The notes under the pieces are model-generated. The model ran no database searches, was not told where the DNA came from, and saw only the letters and a program-made list of their open reading frames with translations. A program made the position numbers and the translations under genes. 64,000 nucleotides of DNA from Pseudomonas sp. B21-040. GTDB lineage: Bacteria > Pseudomonadota > Gammaproteobacteria > Pseudomonadales > Pseudomonadaceae. The stretch is taken from assembly GCF_024748695.1 (NCBI RefSeq), contig NZ_CP087176.1:6689304-6753303 (forward strand). The letters run 5' to 3'. Positions 18,530 to 27,175 of the stretch are shown here, one piece after another (positions within the stretch are counted from its first letter, which is position 1; each line of letters begins with the position of its first letter).

Positions 18530-19893
18530 CGCGCCTACTGGTTGAATGTACCCATGTCTTCCAACACCCCAAGGTCAATTCAGGCATCCAACGGGTGGTG
18601 CGCAACGTCATCAATCAGCTACCGGAATCGGTCGACGGCGTTGAATGCATTCCGGTTGTAATGCTCAAAGGCAAACTCTACCGAGTGCTCAAGCTCGGCG
18701 CGCTGAACATCCCGCTTTTCGATGCGTTAATGGTCTTGGGTGGAAGGCTTGAGCGCTTGGCTCACCGTTTCTGGCAACTGCATCAACGCTTGCACAACGG
18801 CAGCCACTCGCGGCTGATCAAGCGTTTGCTGTACGTGGCCTACCGGGTGACAGCGATCACCTGTTTCAGCTTTCCGCTGCGTGTGATCGAAGGCATCAAC
18901 CAATATCAACTGCCCAAGCGTTGCACCCCGCTGCCGCACCAGCCTGGGGATCAACTGGTGCTGCTGGATTCGTCCTGGCACACCGACTTTTTCCCGTTTG
19001 CCGAACAGCTCAAACGTGAAGGCGTGGGCATCGTTTCGGTGATTTACGACCTGATTCCCGTGACGCATCCGCAGTTTTACGACGCGCGGCTGGTGCAGGT
19101 GTTCAACGAGTGGTTCGACTGGATCAGCAAAACCGCCGACGGTTATGTGGCCATTTCCGCCACGGTGCGCGATCAGGTGCGAGAGGAATTGCAGCGCCGC
19201 CTGGGCCCTGCCAAGGCCAGTGAATTGTGGTTCGACTATTTCCACCTCGGCTCCGAGCTGGACCTGAGCGAAGCCACGGCTGCCGTCGAGCCGCGCCTGA
19301 CGCGTATTTTCAAAACGCCGGAACCGGTGTTTCTGATGGTCAGCACCATCGAACCGCGCAAAAACCACGATTACCTGCTGGACGCTTTCGAACTGGCATG
19401 GGCGGTGGGTTCAAAAGCACGGCTGTGCATTGCCGGGCGAATTGGCTGGAAATGCGACGCCCTGCTCGCCCGGGTACGCAACCATCCGCAACTTAATCAA
19501 CGCCTGTTCATGTTCAATGACCTGAGCGACACCAGCCTCGAACATGCGTACTCCAACGCCAGCGCCCTGGTGTTTCCATCCTGGGTCGAAGGTTTCGGTT
19601 TGCCATTGGTGGAAGCCATGCAGCGCGGACTGCCGGCCATGGGCAGCGATATTCCGATCTTCCGCGAAATTGGTGGTGAGTTCATGGCGTATTTCGACCT
19701 GGCCGAGCCGCAAACACTGGCTGATCTGGTCGCACGCTTCGAAAGCAGCAGCCAGTTCCCGGCTGCCCGCGACGTGGCGGATTGGCACTGGATCGGCTGG
19801 CGTGAAGCCAGCGCGCAATTGGCCGAACACACCCTGCGCAATCTTATTGACGTGCCGCTCGTGCAAGAGAGGCAACATGCAAATTGCCCTTAA
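18526..19893 (+). CDS. wbpX: D-rhamnan glycosyltransferase WbpX-like
   Basis: A 455-residue GT4 glycosyltransferase. The ATG at 18526 overlaps the wzt stop and gives MTRLLVECTHVFQHP; the open frame upstream is inside wzt. The C-terminal catalytic domain has STIEPRKNHDYLLDAFE near residue 268 and WVEGFGLPLVEAM with E-x7-E near 355. In P. aeruginosa, WbpX, WbpY and WbpZ build the alpha-linked D-rhamnose trisaccharide repeat of the A-band polymer. Gene order here is the same, so the name rests on position, length and general family rather than on a measured activity. Confidence 0.88.
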   Translation: MTRLLVECTHVFQHPKVNSGIQRVVRNVINQLPESVDGVECIPVVMLKGKLYRVLKLGALNIPLFDALMVLGGRLERLAHRFWQLHQRLHNGSHSRLIKRLLYVAYRVTAITCFSFPLRVIEGINQYQLPKRCTPLPHQPGDQLVLLDSSWHTDFFPFAEQLKREGVGIVSVIYDLIPVTHPQFYDARLVQVFNEWFDWISKTADGYVAISATVRDQVREELQRRLGPAKASELWFDYFHLGSELDLSEATAAVEPRLTRIFKTPEPVFLMVSTIEPRKNHDYLLDAFELAWAVGSKARLCIAGRIGWKCDALLARVRNHPQLNQRLFMFNDLSDTSLEHAYSNASALVFPSWVEGFGLPLVEAMQRGLPAMGSDIPIFREIGGEFMAYFDLAEPQTLADLVARFESSSQFPAARDVADWHWIGWREASAQLAEHTLRNLIDVPLVQERQHANCP

Positions 19894-21007
19894 TGCCCGA
19901 ATTCTTCAGGCACCGCGTACCGGTATCGGCCACTACGTCGCCGAACTGGCAAACGCCCTTGCGAGTGAGCCGGATGTTGAACTGGCGTTGTTTCATGGCT
20001 GGGGTTGGAGCTCGGTGCTGCCTGAGGCGGCCATGCCCGGTTATTCCCGACTGACGCCGCTTCTGCGCCAGATTCCAGGGGCCTATCAGGCTCGGCGCTG
20101 GCTGGAGCAGAAACGCTTCGATCAAGGTCGCGCGCAAGAAATCGACCTCTACCACGAACCGAGTTTGTGGCCACTGTCGTTCGACGGGCCGACGGTCATC
20201 ACCCTGCATGACCTGACGCACCTGCACTACCCCGACACGCAGCCACCCGCGCGTTTGCGGGAAATCGAACGGCGACTGGCCGACGGTGTGCGCCAGGCGA
20301 GTCTGATTCTGACCGATTCGCAGTACATTGCTGACGAAGCCCAGGCACATTTCGGGTTACCGGCCCAGCGATTTGTCGTCGCCCCACTCGGTGTAGCTGC
20401 ACGCTTTCACCCCCGGGCCCCCGAAGACATCGACACCGTACTCAAGGCCCATGGCGTCGAGGCGCGGGAATACTTCCTCTGTGTAGGCACCCTGGAGCCG
20501 CGCAAGAACCTGACCCTGGCCCTGCGCGCCCACGCCCGACTACCCGAATTGGTGCGTCAGCGTTTTCCGCTGCTGATCGTCGGCATGGCCGGCTGGCAGC
20601 GCGAGCAGTTCAGCGAAGAACTGCATCAGTCCCTGGCCTGCGGGCATGTCTGTTTGCTGGGCTATCTGCCTGACGAGCATGTCGCGCAGCTGTTGGCCGG
20701 CGCTCGGGCGTTGATTTTTCCGTCGCTTTACGAAGGTTTTGGCCTGCCGGTACTGGAGGCCATGGCCTGCGGCACGCCGGTCATTCTGACGCGACGTTCG
20801 GCCATGCCCGAAGTGGCAGAAACCGCGGGCAACTATATTGAGCCTGATGATCCCGACGGCTTGCGCGATGCAATGAGCCGTCTGATCGACGATCAAGCGC
20901 ATTGGCAAGCATGCTCGGACGCCGGATTGCGACAAGCGAGGCTTTTTACCTGGAAACGCTGCGCGCACGTCACGGCCAGCGCCTACCGCCAGGCTATGGG
21001 AGGTTGA
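19877..21007 (+). CDS. wbpY: D-rhamnan glycosyltransferase WbpY-like
   Basis: A 376-residue GT4 glycosyltransferase starting MQIALNARILQAPRTGIGHY. The ATG at 19877 lies inside the last codons of wbpX and follows AGAGAGG. Landmarks are the donor-domain CVGTLEPRKNLTLALRAH near residue 197 and YEGFGLPVLEAMACGTP near 285. In the P. aeruginosa scheme this enzyme adds alpha-1,3-linked D-rhamnose units. It is followed directly by wbpZ. Confidence 0.9.
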   Translation: MQIALNARILQAPRTGIGHYVAELANALASEPDVELALFHGWGWSSVLPEAAMPGYSRLTPLLRQIPGAYQARRWLEQKRFDQGRAQEIDLYHEPSLWPLSFDGPTVITLHDLTHLHYPDTQPPARLREIERRLADGVRQASLILTDSQYIADEAQAHFGLPAQRFVVAPLGVAARFHPRAPEDIDTVLKAHGVEAREYFLCVGTLEPRKNLTLALRAHARLPELVRQRFPLLIVGMAGWQREQFSEELHQSLACGHVCLLGYLPDEHVAQLLAGARALIFPSLYEGFGLPVLEAMACGTPVILTRRSAMPEVAETAGNYIEPDDPDGLRDAMSRLIDDQAHWQACSDAGLRQARLFTWKRCAHVTASAYRQAMGG

Positions 21008-22138
21008 ATGCGAGTTCTGCATTTTTTCAAGACATACCTGCCTGACTCGGTCGGCGGGATCGAACAAGTGATATTCCAGTTGTGCGAAAGCGGTGCCCAG
21101 CACGGCGTTGAAGGCAAGGTGCTGACACTCAGTGCCGATCCGACAACGCCTGTGGTGCAGCTCGGTTATCACGAGGTTCATCGGGCGAAGCTCGACATTC
21201 AGTTCGCCTCCACAGGATTTTCCTGGAGCGTCTTCAAACAGTTTCGCGAGTTGGCGGCCGAGGCCGACGTGGTCAATTACCACTTCCCATGGCCGTTCAT
21301 GGACCTGGTGCATTTCGCCAGCGGCCTGAACAAACCGAGCGTGGTGACGTACCACTCGGACATCATTCGCCAGAAACACCTGCTCAAACTTTACCGCCCC
21401 TTGATGAACCGCTTCCTGAACAGCGCTGACCGGATCGTCGCGGCGTCGCCTAACTACTTGCACACCAGCGATGTATTGCAACAGTTTCAGGACAAGACCC
21501 GCGTGATCCCCTATGGCCTGAACAAGGCAGGTTACCCACAGCCTGACAGCCGTCGAATGGACCATTGGCGGCAAAAGCTTGGGGATAAGTTTTTTCTGTT
21601 TGTGGGGGTGATGCGCTACTACAAAGGTTTGCACATCCTGCTCGACGCCTTGAAGGACCTGGATTACCCGACGGTGATTGTCGGCGCCGGCCCACTGGAA
21701 ACAGAACTTCACGCCCAGGCCGCCGCGCTGGGTTTGCGCAATATTCATTTTCTTGGACGTCTGGGCGACGAAGACAAAGTGGCGCTGCTGCAACTGAGCT
21801 ACGCCATCGTGTTCCCGTCCCACCTGCGTTCTGAAGCGTTCGGCATCTCGCTGCTCGAAGGCGCGATGTATGGCAAACCGATGATCTCCAGCGAGATCGG
21901 CACTGGCACCAGCTACATCAACATTCACAACGAAACCGGGCTGGTGGTCCCGCCAAGTCATCCACAGGCATTCCGCGAGGCGATGCGCACGCTGTGGGAA
22001 AACCCGACGCGTGCAGCAGAAATGGGCGTGAAGGCTGAGGCGCGTTATCGGCAGCTGTTCACCGCGGACGAAATGGGCCGCAAGTGGACCGAATTGTACG
22101 AAGAGCTGCTGGAAGAAAAGTCCCTGTCCTACGCCTGA
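21008..22138 (+). CDS. wbpZ: D-rhamnan glycosyltransferase WbpZ-like
   Basis: A 376-residue GT4 glycosyltransferase and the last gene of the plus-strand operon. It starts at the base after the wbpY stop (MRVLHFFKTYLPDSVGGIEQ). It has the acceptor-domain GGIEQ loop, FVGVMRYYKGLHILLDAL near residue 200, and SEAFGISLLEGAMYGKP with E-x7-E near 275. In P. aeruginosa WbpZ adds the first D-rhamnose to the lipid-linked primer sugar. The downstream gap holds a very large hairpin that may act as the operon's transcription stop. Confidence 0.9.
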   Translation: MRVLHFFKTYLPDSVGGIEQVIFQLCESGAQHGVEGKVLTLSADPTTPVVQLGYHEVHRAKLDIQFASTGFSWSVFKQFRELAAEADVVNYHFPWPFMDLVHFASGLNKPSVVTYHSDIIRQKHLLKLYRPLMNRFLNSADRIVAASPNYLHTSDVLQQFQDKTRVIPYGLNKAGYPQPDSRRMDHWRQKLGDKFFLFVGVMRYYKGLHILLDALKDLDYPTVIVGAGPLETELHAQAAALGLRNIHFLGRLGDEDKVALLQLSYAIVFPSHLRSEAFGISLLEGAMYGKPMISSEIGTGTSYINIHNETGLVVPPSHPQAFREAMRTLWENPTRAAEMGVKAEARYRQLFTADEMGRKWTELYEELLEEKSLSYA

Positions 22139-22146
22139 TTGCTGAT

Positions 22147-22390
22147 GGTGGGAGCCGGGCTTGCCCTAATGCCGATCAGTTAAGCCTTAACGCGATCCGT
22201 AGCAGCTGGCGAAGCCTGCGTTCGGCTGCGCAGCAGTCGTGAAATCAGCCGATGCGGTGTTTCAGGTAGACCGCAAACTCTTTTTTACGACTGCTGCGCA
22301 GCCGAACGTAGCCGAACGCAGGCTTCGCCAGCTGCTACAAAGTGCAGTGCGGCTTAACTGATCGGCATTAGGGCTTGCCCGCTCCCACAC
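22147..22390 (-). repeat. Nested palindrome: ~135 bp element (copy 2) inside an outer REP-type inverted repeat
   Basis: Outer arms 22148-22186 and 22351-22389 are inverted complements. They contain GGGCTTGCCC (REP-like) and the shared block TAATGCCGATCAGTTAAG. Inner arms 22199-22246 and 22283-22338 match the element at 6853-6988, and the loop (22247-22282) is the reverse complement of copy 1's loop apart from a few changes. The right inner arm has a ten-base tandem duplication (TAGCCGAACG next to GCCGAACG). The whole could fold into a cruciform of about 240 bp between wbpZ and the DUF6124 gene. Confidence 0.85.
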
Positions 22391-22394
22391 TGAG

Positions 22395-22772
22395 TCAGCG
22401 GTGTGGCGCGGCTTTGGGGATTTCGAGGTTATCGAGCATCCGGTTCGCTGCCAGCTCCGCCAGCATGACGATTTGCTGAATGGCCATGGCGGTGTTGCGG
22501 TGCGGGCCTTCCAGGTAGGCGGCAAAATCGCCGGCCATCACGTTGGCCTGGGCCAACGATTCACAAGTGTGGGCCAGCAAGTCTTCGTCTTTGATATCGG
22601 GTGCCAGCACGAACATCGTGCTGGGTTTGCGCGTGGTCGGTGATTTGAGGGCGGCGGGATTGAGGTAGTGATTCAGCGCGCGTTCGGCGGCTTCGTTGAT
22701 TTTTTTGGAGTCGATGGATTCGTAGGGGGAAACGTCGTCGGTTTCCGGGGGATTTGGGGGTTCTTTGATCAT
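22395..22772 (-). CDS. DUF6124 family small protein
   Basis: A 125-residue soluble protein with no signal peptide. It begins MIKEPPNPPETDDVSPYESI and has a predicted helical C-terminal half with the conserved-looking ACESL/TCESLAQANVMAGDFAAYLEG and RNTAMAIQQIVMLAELAANRMLDN. I recognise this as the Pseudomonas-restricted DUF6124 family; its function is not known to me. The ATG at 22772 has GGAG nine bases upstream. The ~140 bp ahead of it forms a structured leader (see 22828-22906). The gene stands alone between the polysaccharide locus and the flavoprotein gene, convergent with wbpZ. Confidence 0.8.
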   Translation of the reverse strand: MIKEPPNPPETDDVSPYESIDSKKINEAAERALNHYLNPAALKSPTTRKPSTMFVLAPDIKDEDLLAHTCESLAQANVMAGDFAAYLEGPHRNTAMAIQQIVMLAELAANRMLDNLEIPKAAPHR

Positions 22773-22827
22773 GGTGACACTCCAAGTAAGTAATGGAGCT
22801 GCCACTAGTCGCCGCGAAGCGAAGGAA

Positions 22828-22906
22828 GGTGGCAGCTGTGCACGGGTTCGCGGACCGAGCTACTTGGAAACCCGGCATACCCGAAGGTATCCCGCGCACA
22901 GCCACC
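22828..22906 (-). ncRNA. Structured leader RNA upstream of the DUF6124 gene
   Basis: On the minus strand, GGTGGCTGTGCGCGGG (from 22906) can pair with CCCGTGCACAGCTGCCACC (ending at 22828) to close a ~79-base domain. Inside is a five-pair hairpin ATACC-TTCG-GGTAT with the very stable UUCG loop (22877-22890), and a second imperfect arm around CCGGGTTTCC/GGTCCGCGAACC. The start codon of the DUF6124 gene is 55 bases further on. I recall similar GGTGGCTGTGCG...GCTGCCACC elements before DUF6124/DUF3077 genes in many Pseudomonas, possibly related to the C4 antisense RNA class, but this is from memory. It may be a cis-regulatory element or a processed small RNA. Confidence 0.55.
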
Positions 22907-23249
22907 ATGAAATCAATCGACAAACTACGAAGGAGAGTCGGTTGAGGGCGGTGATTATGCACCAAGTAAGCTAATTCGGGCCGCGAAGCCCGGTCGCTGA
23001 TATGCAGCGACCCACAAAGCCTACCCCTCCGGCTTCCGACGCAACAACCGCTAGAACCTGTCGGAAACCTCCTCTGGAGCAGTCATGTTTGTAGGACATT
23101 CACAGTATTTTTCGGGCCAACATTTGACCAAATGTGGGAGCGGGCTTGCCCGCGATGGCTGTTTAACATTCAACATTGATGTCCACAGACACACCGCTAT
23201 CGTCGGAACGCCGCCCGGAGCAAGCTCAGCTCCTACAGGGATCGACAGG
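22907..23249. other. Intergenic region with REP sequences
   Basis: This gap separates the DUF6124 leader from the end of the flavoprotein gene. It contains a REP unit at 23131-23158 (GTGGGAGCGGGCTTGCCCGC) and a degenerate partner at about 23212-23241 (GGAGCAAGCTCAGCTCCTAC). The DUF6124 promoter should lie between about 22930 and 22990; TGCATAAT on the minus strand near 22955 could be an extended -10, but no good -35 is seen. No coding sequence is supported here. Confidence 0.6.
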
Positions 23250-25280
23250 TTAAAGGTCCAGCACCACCGGCTGCGAACCCTGCGCCGGCACCGCACAACA
23301 AATCAGCACTTCTCCCGCATCGGGGATTTCTGCCGGCACCTGTGGATAAGTTACCTCACCGCTGATCAGGCGGGTTTTGCAGGTCCCACAGGAGCCGCCG
23401 CGGCAACTGAACTCCGGACGCAATCCACGGCTTTCCGCCAATTCCAGCAGGCTGCCGCTGTCGGGTTTCCAGCGCGCCTCTTTGGCCGAGCGCTCGAATA
23501 CCACCGGCACTGATGTGGTGGCGACCGGAGGTTGTTCGATGACCACGGCATCCGGGTCGGGTATCCGGCGCAGTGTCGACGGGCCAAAGGTTTCGGCGTG
23601 AATCCTTGAATCACGAATGTCCATTTCCCGCAGGCTGTCGTACATCGCCTGGGTAAAACTGCCCGGGCCGCAGAGGACAAAATCCAGCTGATCGTAGTCT
23701 TCCACCTCAACGATGCTCGTGAGCAAATCGGCATCGATTCGCCCGGTCAGGTCGAAATCTTCACCCTCGCGGGCATCGGGCTCTGGCTGACTGAGCAGAC
23801 GCAGCATTCGCACCGAGTCGCCGAGGCCGTCGAGCAAACGGTTCAGCTCCGGGCGAAACGGTTGATCGGCCAAGGTCCGCGAGCTTTGGAAGAACCACGT
23901 CGGGCGAATGCTTCGCGTACGCAGGCCTTGATAAACCACCTCGCGCACCATCGACAGCAACGGCGTAATGCCCACGCCAGCGGCCAGCAACACCAGCGGC
24001 CGCCGCTCATGCGGCGCCACGGTGAAATGCCCCTGGGGCGCGCGGGCTTCCAGTACATCGCCGACCTTAATCTGATCATGCAGGTGTGATGACACCAACC
24101 CGTCACGTTTCACACTGATGCGGAAAAAATCATCCGACGGCGCACTCGACAAGCTATACGTGCGGATATGTACCTCACCGCCGATGTTGAACCGCAGCGG
24201 CAAATGCTGCCCGGCTTGGAACACCGGCAACCCGGCGCCATCGGCGGCCTGCAGGTAGATCGAGCGGATGTTTTGGCTTTCCGCCTCGATACGCACCACC
24301 TGCAGTGGGCGCCAGCGATCCCCCAAGGCCTGGGCTTGCAAACGCGCGTTGGCCTGCGCCCAGGTGCCGGTCAGCAGACTGGTGGGCGACACGCCGTCAA
24401 AGCGCCAGCGCAAGGCCAGCGCTGCAGGCCGACGTACTACGTGTTCGACTTCGAAGGTCCATAGTCGCTCGGCACCTTGGAAGGCATCGATCTGCGGTCC
24501 GTCGAGGATGATGTCGGTGCGCCCGCTGAGGTGCAGCAGGTCGCCTGTATTGAAATCGATGAACAACAGACCGGCGCGAGGATTGATCAGCAGATTGCCC
24601 AGCGTATTGAAATGCAGGTTGCCGGCGAAGTCCGGGATGGTCAGGCGATTACCGTCTACCTGTACGAAACCGGCCTGCCCGCCCCGGTGAGAAACATCCA
24701 CCGAGCGCTGGCCATCGACGTCCACGTAGCTGGCGACAAAGAACGTGTCCGCGTCGACGATCATGGTTCTGGCCGCGTCATCCAGCTCATTCAAGTGCTG
24801 CGCAACGCGGCTTGAGGGATCCGCCAATGGCACCGAGCGAAACTGGCGCAACTGAATGTACTGCGGGCAGTTGCCGAAGGATTGTTCCACCGTCACCCCG
24901 AATCCGCTGGCCGTTACAGCGCCCACTCGACCATTGAGGCGGTTGCGACGCCGGGTGTGCAACTCGATACCGAGCAGCCCGATGGCGGCACCGTCTTGCA
25001 ATTGAGCAGGGTCATCGGCGCCCGGCAAACGGTCGAACTGCAACAGTGCGGGGTCGGGGGAATGTGCAAAGCCTGGAGGCCCTTCAAGAATGCTCGCCCA
25101 GGGATTGCCCTCGGCATCGACGGCGCCGTACAGCATGAACGGCAGTTGCTGATAGAACGTGCGGTGCTGATCCGGCATTTGACTGCGAATCACCCGCCGA
25201 CCGAACGCCTCCATTCGCTCGGCAACCCCAACATGAGCCTGCAACTGTTTTTCGCCGGCGTGCCAAGGTGAATGTTCCAT
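23250..25280 (-). CDS. Fused PNPOx-like flavin / ferredoxin reductase / [2Fe-2S] ferredoxin protein
   Basis: A 676-residue three-domain protein. Residues ~1-330 resemble pyridoxamine-phosphate-oxidase-like FMN split-barrel proteins (MPDQHRTFYQQLPFMLYGAVD and LLFIDFNTGDLLHLSGRTDI). Residues ~340-575 are a ferredoxin-NAD(P) reductase module with the FAD motif RTYSLSS near 373 and the NAD-site GVGITPLLSM near 430. Residues ~590-676 form a plant-type [2Fe-2S] ferredoxin with CRGGSCGTC near 625 and a fourth cysteine in LICCAV near 660. Electrons can therefore pass from NAD(P)H through FAD and the cluster. The ATG at 25280 follows GGGAG; the longer open frame lacks a ribosome site. It lies 63 bp downstream of a GST gene on the same strand. 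Substrate unknown. Confidence 0.85.
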   Translation of the reverse strand: MEHSPWHAGEKQLQAHVGVAERMEAFGRRVIRSQMPDQHRTFYQQLPFMLYGAVDAEGNPWASILEGPPGFAHSPDPALLQFDRLPGADDPAQLQDGAAIGLLGIELHTRRRNRLNGRVGAVTASGFGVTVEQSFGNCPQYIQLRQFRSVPLADPSSRVAQHLNELDDAARTMIVDADTFFVASYVDVDGQRSVDVSHRGGQAGFVQVDGNRLTIPDFAGNLHFNTLGNLLINPRAGLLFIDFNTGDLLHLSGRTDIILDGPQIDAFQGAERLWTFEVEHVVRRPAALALRWRFDGVSPTSLLTGTWAQANARLQAQALGDRWRPLQVVRIEAESQNIRSIYLQAADGAGLPVFQAGQHLPLRFNIGGEVHIRTYSLSSAPSDDFFRISVKRDGLVSSHLHDQIKVGDVLEARAPQGHFTVAPHERRPLVLLAAGVGITPLLSMVREVVYQGLRTRSIRPTWFFQSSRTLADQPFRPELNRLLDGLGDSVRMLRLLSQPEPDAREGEDFDLTGRIDADLLTSIVEVEDYDQLDFVLCGPGSFTQAMYDSLREMDIRDSRIHAETFGPSTLRRIPDPDAVVIEQPPVATTSVPVVFERSAKEARWKPDSGSLLELAESRGLRPEFSCRGGSCGTCKTRLISGEVTYPQVPAEIPDAGEVLICCAVPAQGSQPVVLDL

Positions 25281-25343
25281 AACGGTTTCTCCCCTGCGCC
25301 TTTCGCGCACAGTGAACGGCCCGAGCGGGTCGGGCCGTGAGCA

Positions 25344-25970
25344 TCAGGCGGTTTTTTGCAAACCGGCCACCGTGCGCGGCATGCCGACAAACCCCGGCAA
25401 GGCTTCAATACGCGCCAGCCAGGCGCGGATGTTGGCGTAGTCGTCCAGCGAGACATTGCCTTCCGGCGCATGGGCGATGTAACTGTAGGCGGCGACATCG
25501 GCGATGGTCGGCTCACTGCCGGCCAGGTAGGGCGTCGACGCCAACTCGTGGTCGATTACCTTGAGCACGGTGTGGGAATAAGCGATCACCTCTTGCGCGT
25601 TGTATGGCGCGCCAAACACCGTGATCAATCGTGCTCTGGCCACACCAAAGGCAATCGGCCCTGCGGCCGCCGACAGCCAGCGCTGAACCTTCGCCGCGCC
25701 GACCGGATCGGTGGGCAGCCAGCGACCATTGCCATATTTATGTGCCAGATAGACCAGGATGGCGTTCGAATCGGCCAGCACCACACCTTGATCATCGATG
25801 ACCGGCACCTGACCAAAAGCGTTGAGCGCCAGGTAATCCGCTTGCTTGTGCGCGCCCTTGGCCAAATCGACAAAGATCAGCTCGGTCGGCAGGTGCAGCA
25901 AGGACAGCATCAGCTCCACGCGGTGAGCATGGCCGGAACGAGGGAAGTTGTAGAGTTTGATCGCTTGCAT
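25344..25970 (-). CDS. Glutathione S-transferase family protein
   Basis: A 208-residue GST. The N-terminal thioredoxin-like domain has [20 protein letters not shown] (Ser13-region catalytic residue), the cis-proline loop GQVPVIDD near residue 53, and [11 protein letters not shown] near residue 65 that binds the gamma-glutamyl part of glutathione. The all-helical C-terminal domain follows with [19 protein letters not shown]. It lies between a LysR regulator and the fused oxidoreductase on one strand, so a small detoxification or electrophile-reduction operon is likely. Substrate not predictable. Confidence 0.88.
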   Translation of the reverse strand: MQAIKLYNFPRSGHAHRVELMLSLLHLPTELIFVDLAKGAHKQADYLALNAFGQVPVIDDQGVVLADSNAILVYLAHKYGNGRWLPTDPVGAAKVQRWLSAAAGPIAFGVARARLITVFGAPYNAQEVIAYSHTVLKVIDHELASTPYLAGSEPTIADVAAYSYIAHAPEGNVSLDDYANIRAWLARIEALPGFVGMPRTVAGLQKTA

Positions 25971-26100
25971 GGTCGACTCCGTCGAGTGGGGCGCCGTTCA
26001 GGGAAAGATCAGCACCAATGGCCGCTATCTTCCACCTACAACCAAAACAACAGAATAACCAGCAAACGCAATCCATTATTTCAACCAGCGCAACAACCCT

Positions 26101-27003
26101 TTAGCCGCTCAGCGCCGGATGTTCGCGCAGCGCCTTCACCGTAAAGTCCACAAAACTACGGACCCGCACCGGAGCCTTGCGTCCCCCTTGGTAGACCACA
26201 TGAATGGGCAGTGCCGGCAGTTCGAAGTCGGCCAGCACGATTTCCAGCTCACCGGCCGCCACCTTGCCCGCCACTTGATAAGACAGGACCCGGGTGTATC
26301 CCAGGCCCAGGCAGGCCGCCGTGATCGCCGCTTGATTGGCGGTGACCACAAGGCGCGGTTCCGGACGAACGTTCAGCGGCTCGCCCGCGTCAAGAAATGG
26401 CCAGGTCCTGAGCTGCCCGATCGACGAGGTCGCAATGATGGGTGCGCCATTGAGCTCATCCGGGTGACGTGGCCTGCCACGGGCAGCCAAAAACGCCGGG
26501 GACGCGCAGATCACCCGCCGTACTTCGCCCACGCGAATCGCGTGTTGATTGCTGTCAGGCAGCTCACCGATACGCACCGCGACATCAATGCCCTCTTCGA
26601 CCATGCTCACCACCCGGTCGAGCAGCAAGGCATTGATGCCGACTTCTGGAAATTGAGTGAGATAACCGACCATGACCGGTGTGACGAACAACTCACCAAA
26701 CAACACCGGCGCCGTGATTGTCAGTTGCCCACGCGGCTGGGCGTGACTGCCGGCTGCCGAATCCTCCGCTTCCTGCACCTCGGCCAGAATTCTCCGACAA
26801 TCCTCCAGGTAACGCTGCCCGGCCTCGCTCAAGTGCACGCTGCGGGTGGTGCGTGTCAGCAACAAGGTGCCAATGCGCTTCTCCAGCGCCGCCACCGCTC
26901 GGGTGACGCTGGCCGCCGACAGGCCCAGACGTCGCGCCGCCGCCGAGAACCCCTGCTCTTGGGCAACCGCGGCGAAGACCTGCATTTCCTGGAATCGGTC
27001 CAT
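26101..27003 (-). CDS. LysR family transcriptional regulator
   Basis: A 300-residue regulator. The N-terminal winged helix-turn-helix covers residues ~1-60 (MDRFQEMQVFAAVAQEQGFSA, AAARRLGLSAASVTRAVAAL, LLLTRTTRSVHLSEAGQRYL), followed by a periplasmic-binding-protein-like effector domain (~90-295). The pattern with TRSVHLSEAG and IDVAVRIGELPDSN places it in the CrgA/DsdC-like branch often linked to oxidoreductases. It is transcribed in the same direction as, and 130 bp ahead of, the GST gene. It could control the GST-flavoprotein genes, though LysR regulators are more usually divergent from their targets. Confidence 0.9.
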   Translation of the reverse strand: MDRFQEMQVFAAVAQEQGFSAAARRLGLSAASVTRAVAALEKRIGTLLLTRTTRSVHLSEAGQRYLEDCRRILAEVQEAEDSAAGSHAQPRGQLTITAPVLFGELFVTPVMVGYLTQFPEVGINALLLDRVVSMVEEGIDVAVRIGELPDSNQHAIRVGEVRRVICASPAFLAARGRPRHPDELNGAPIIATSSIGQLRTWPFLDAGEPLNVRPEPRLVVTANQAAITAACLGLGYTRVLSYQVAGKVAAGELEIVLADFELPALPIHVVYQGGRKAPVRVRSFVDFTVKALREHPALSG

Positions 27004-27105
27004 CGGGCATGCCCTTTATCCGAATAAAAATCAGCTGACGAGACTTCGCTCATCGACAGCCTGTACTAGACATTTTCACCCGAACACGCGTCCAGTTTTT
27101 TTTCA

Positions 27106-27145
27106 AAAAAAAGGGAGGGCATCCATTGCCCTCCCTTCATTTTTC
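27106..27145 (-). terminator. Rho-independent terminator of the peroxidase gene (bidirectional)
   Basis: AAGGGAGGGC (27111-27120) and GCCCTCCCTT (27128-27137) form a ten-pair stem with a seven-base loop. An A-run at 27105-27112 gives a T-run on the minus strand, and TTTTT follows on the plus strand. It lies about 40 bp past the stop of the giant peroxidase gene, before the LysR gene. Confidence 0.9.
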
Positions 27146-27175
27146 ACGCTTGTTGCGGCATTACTGACCAGTTCC

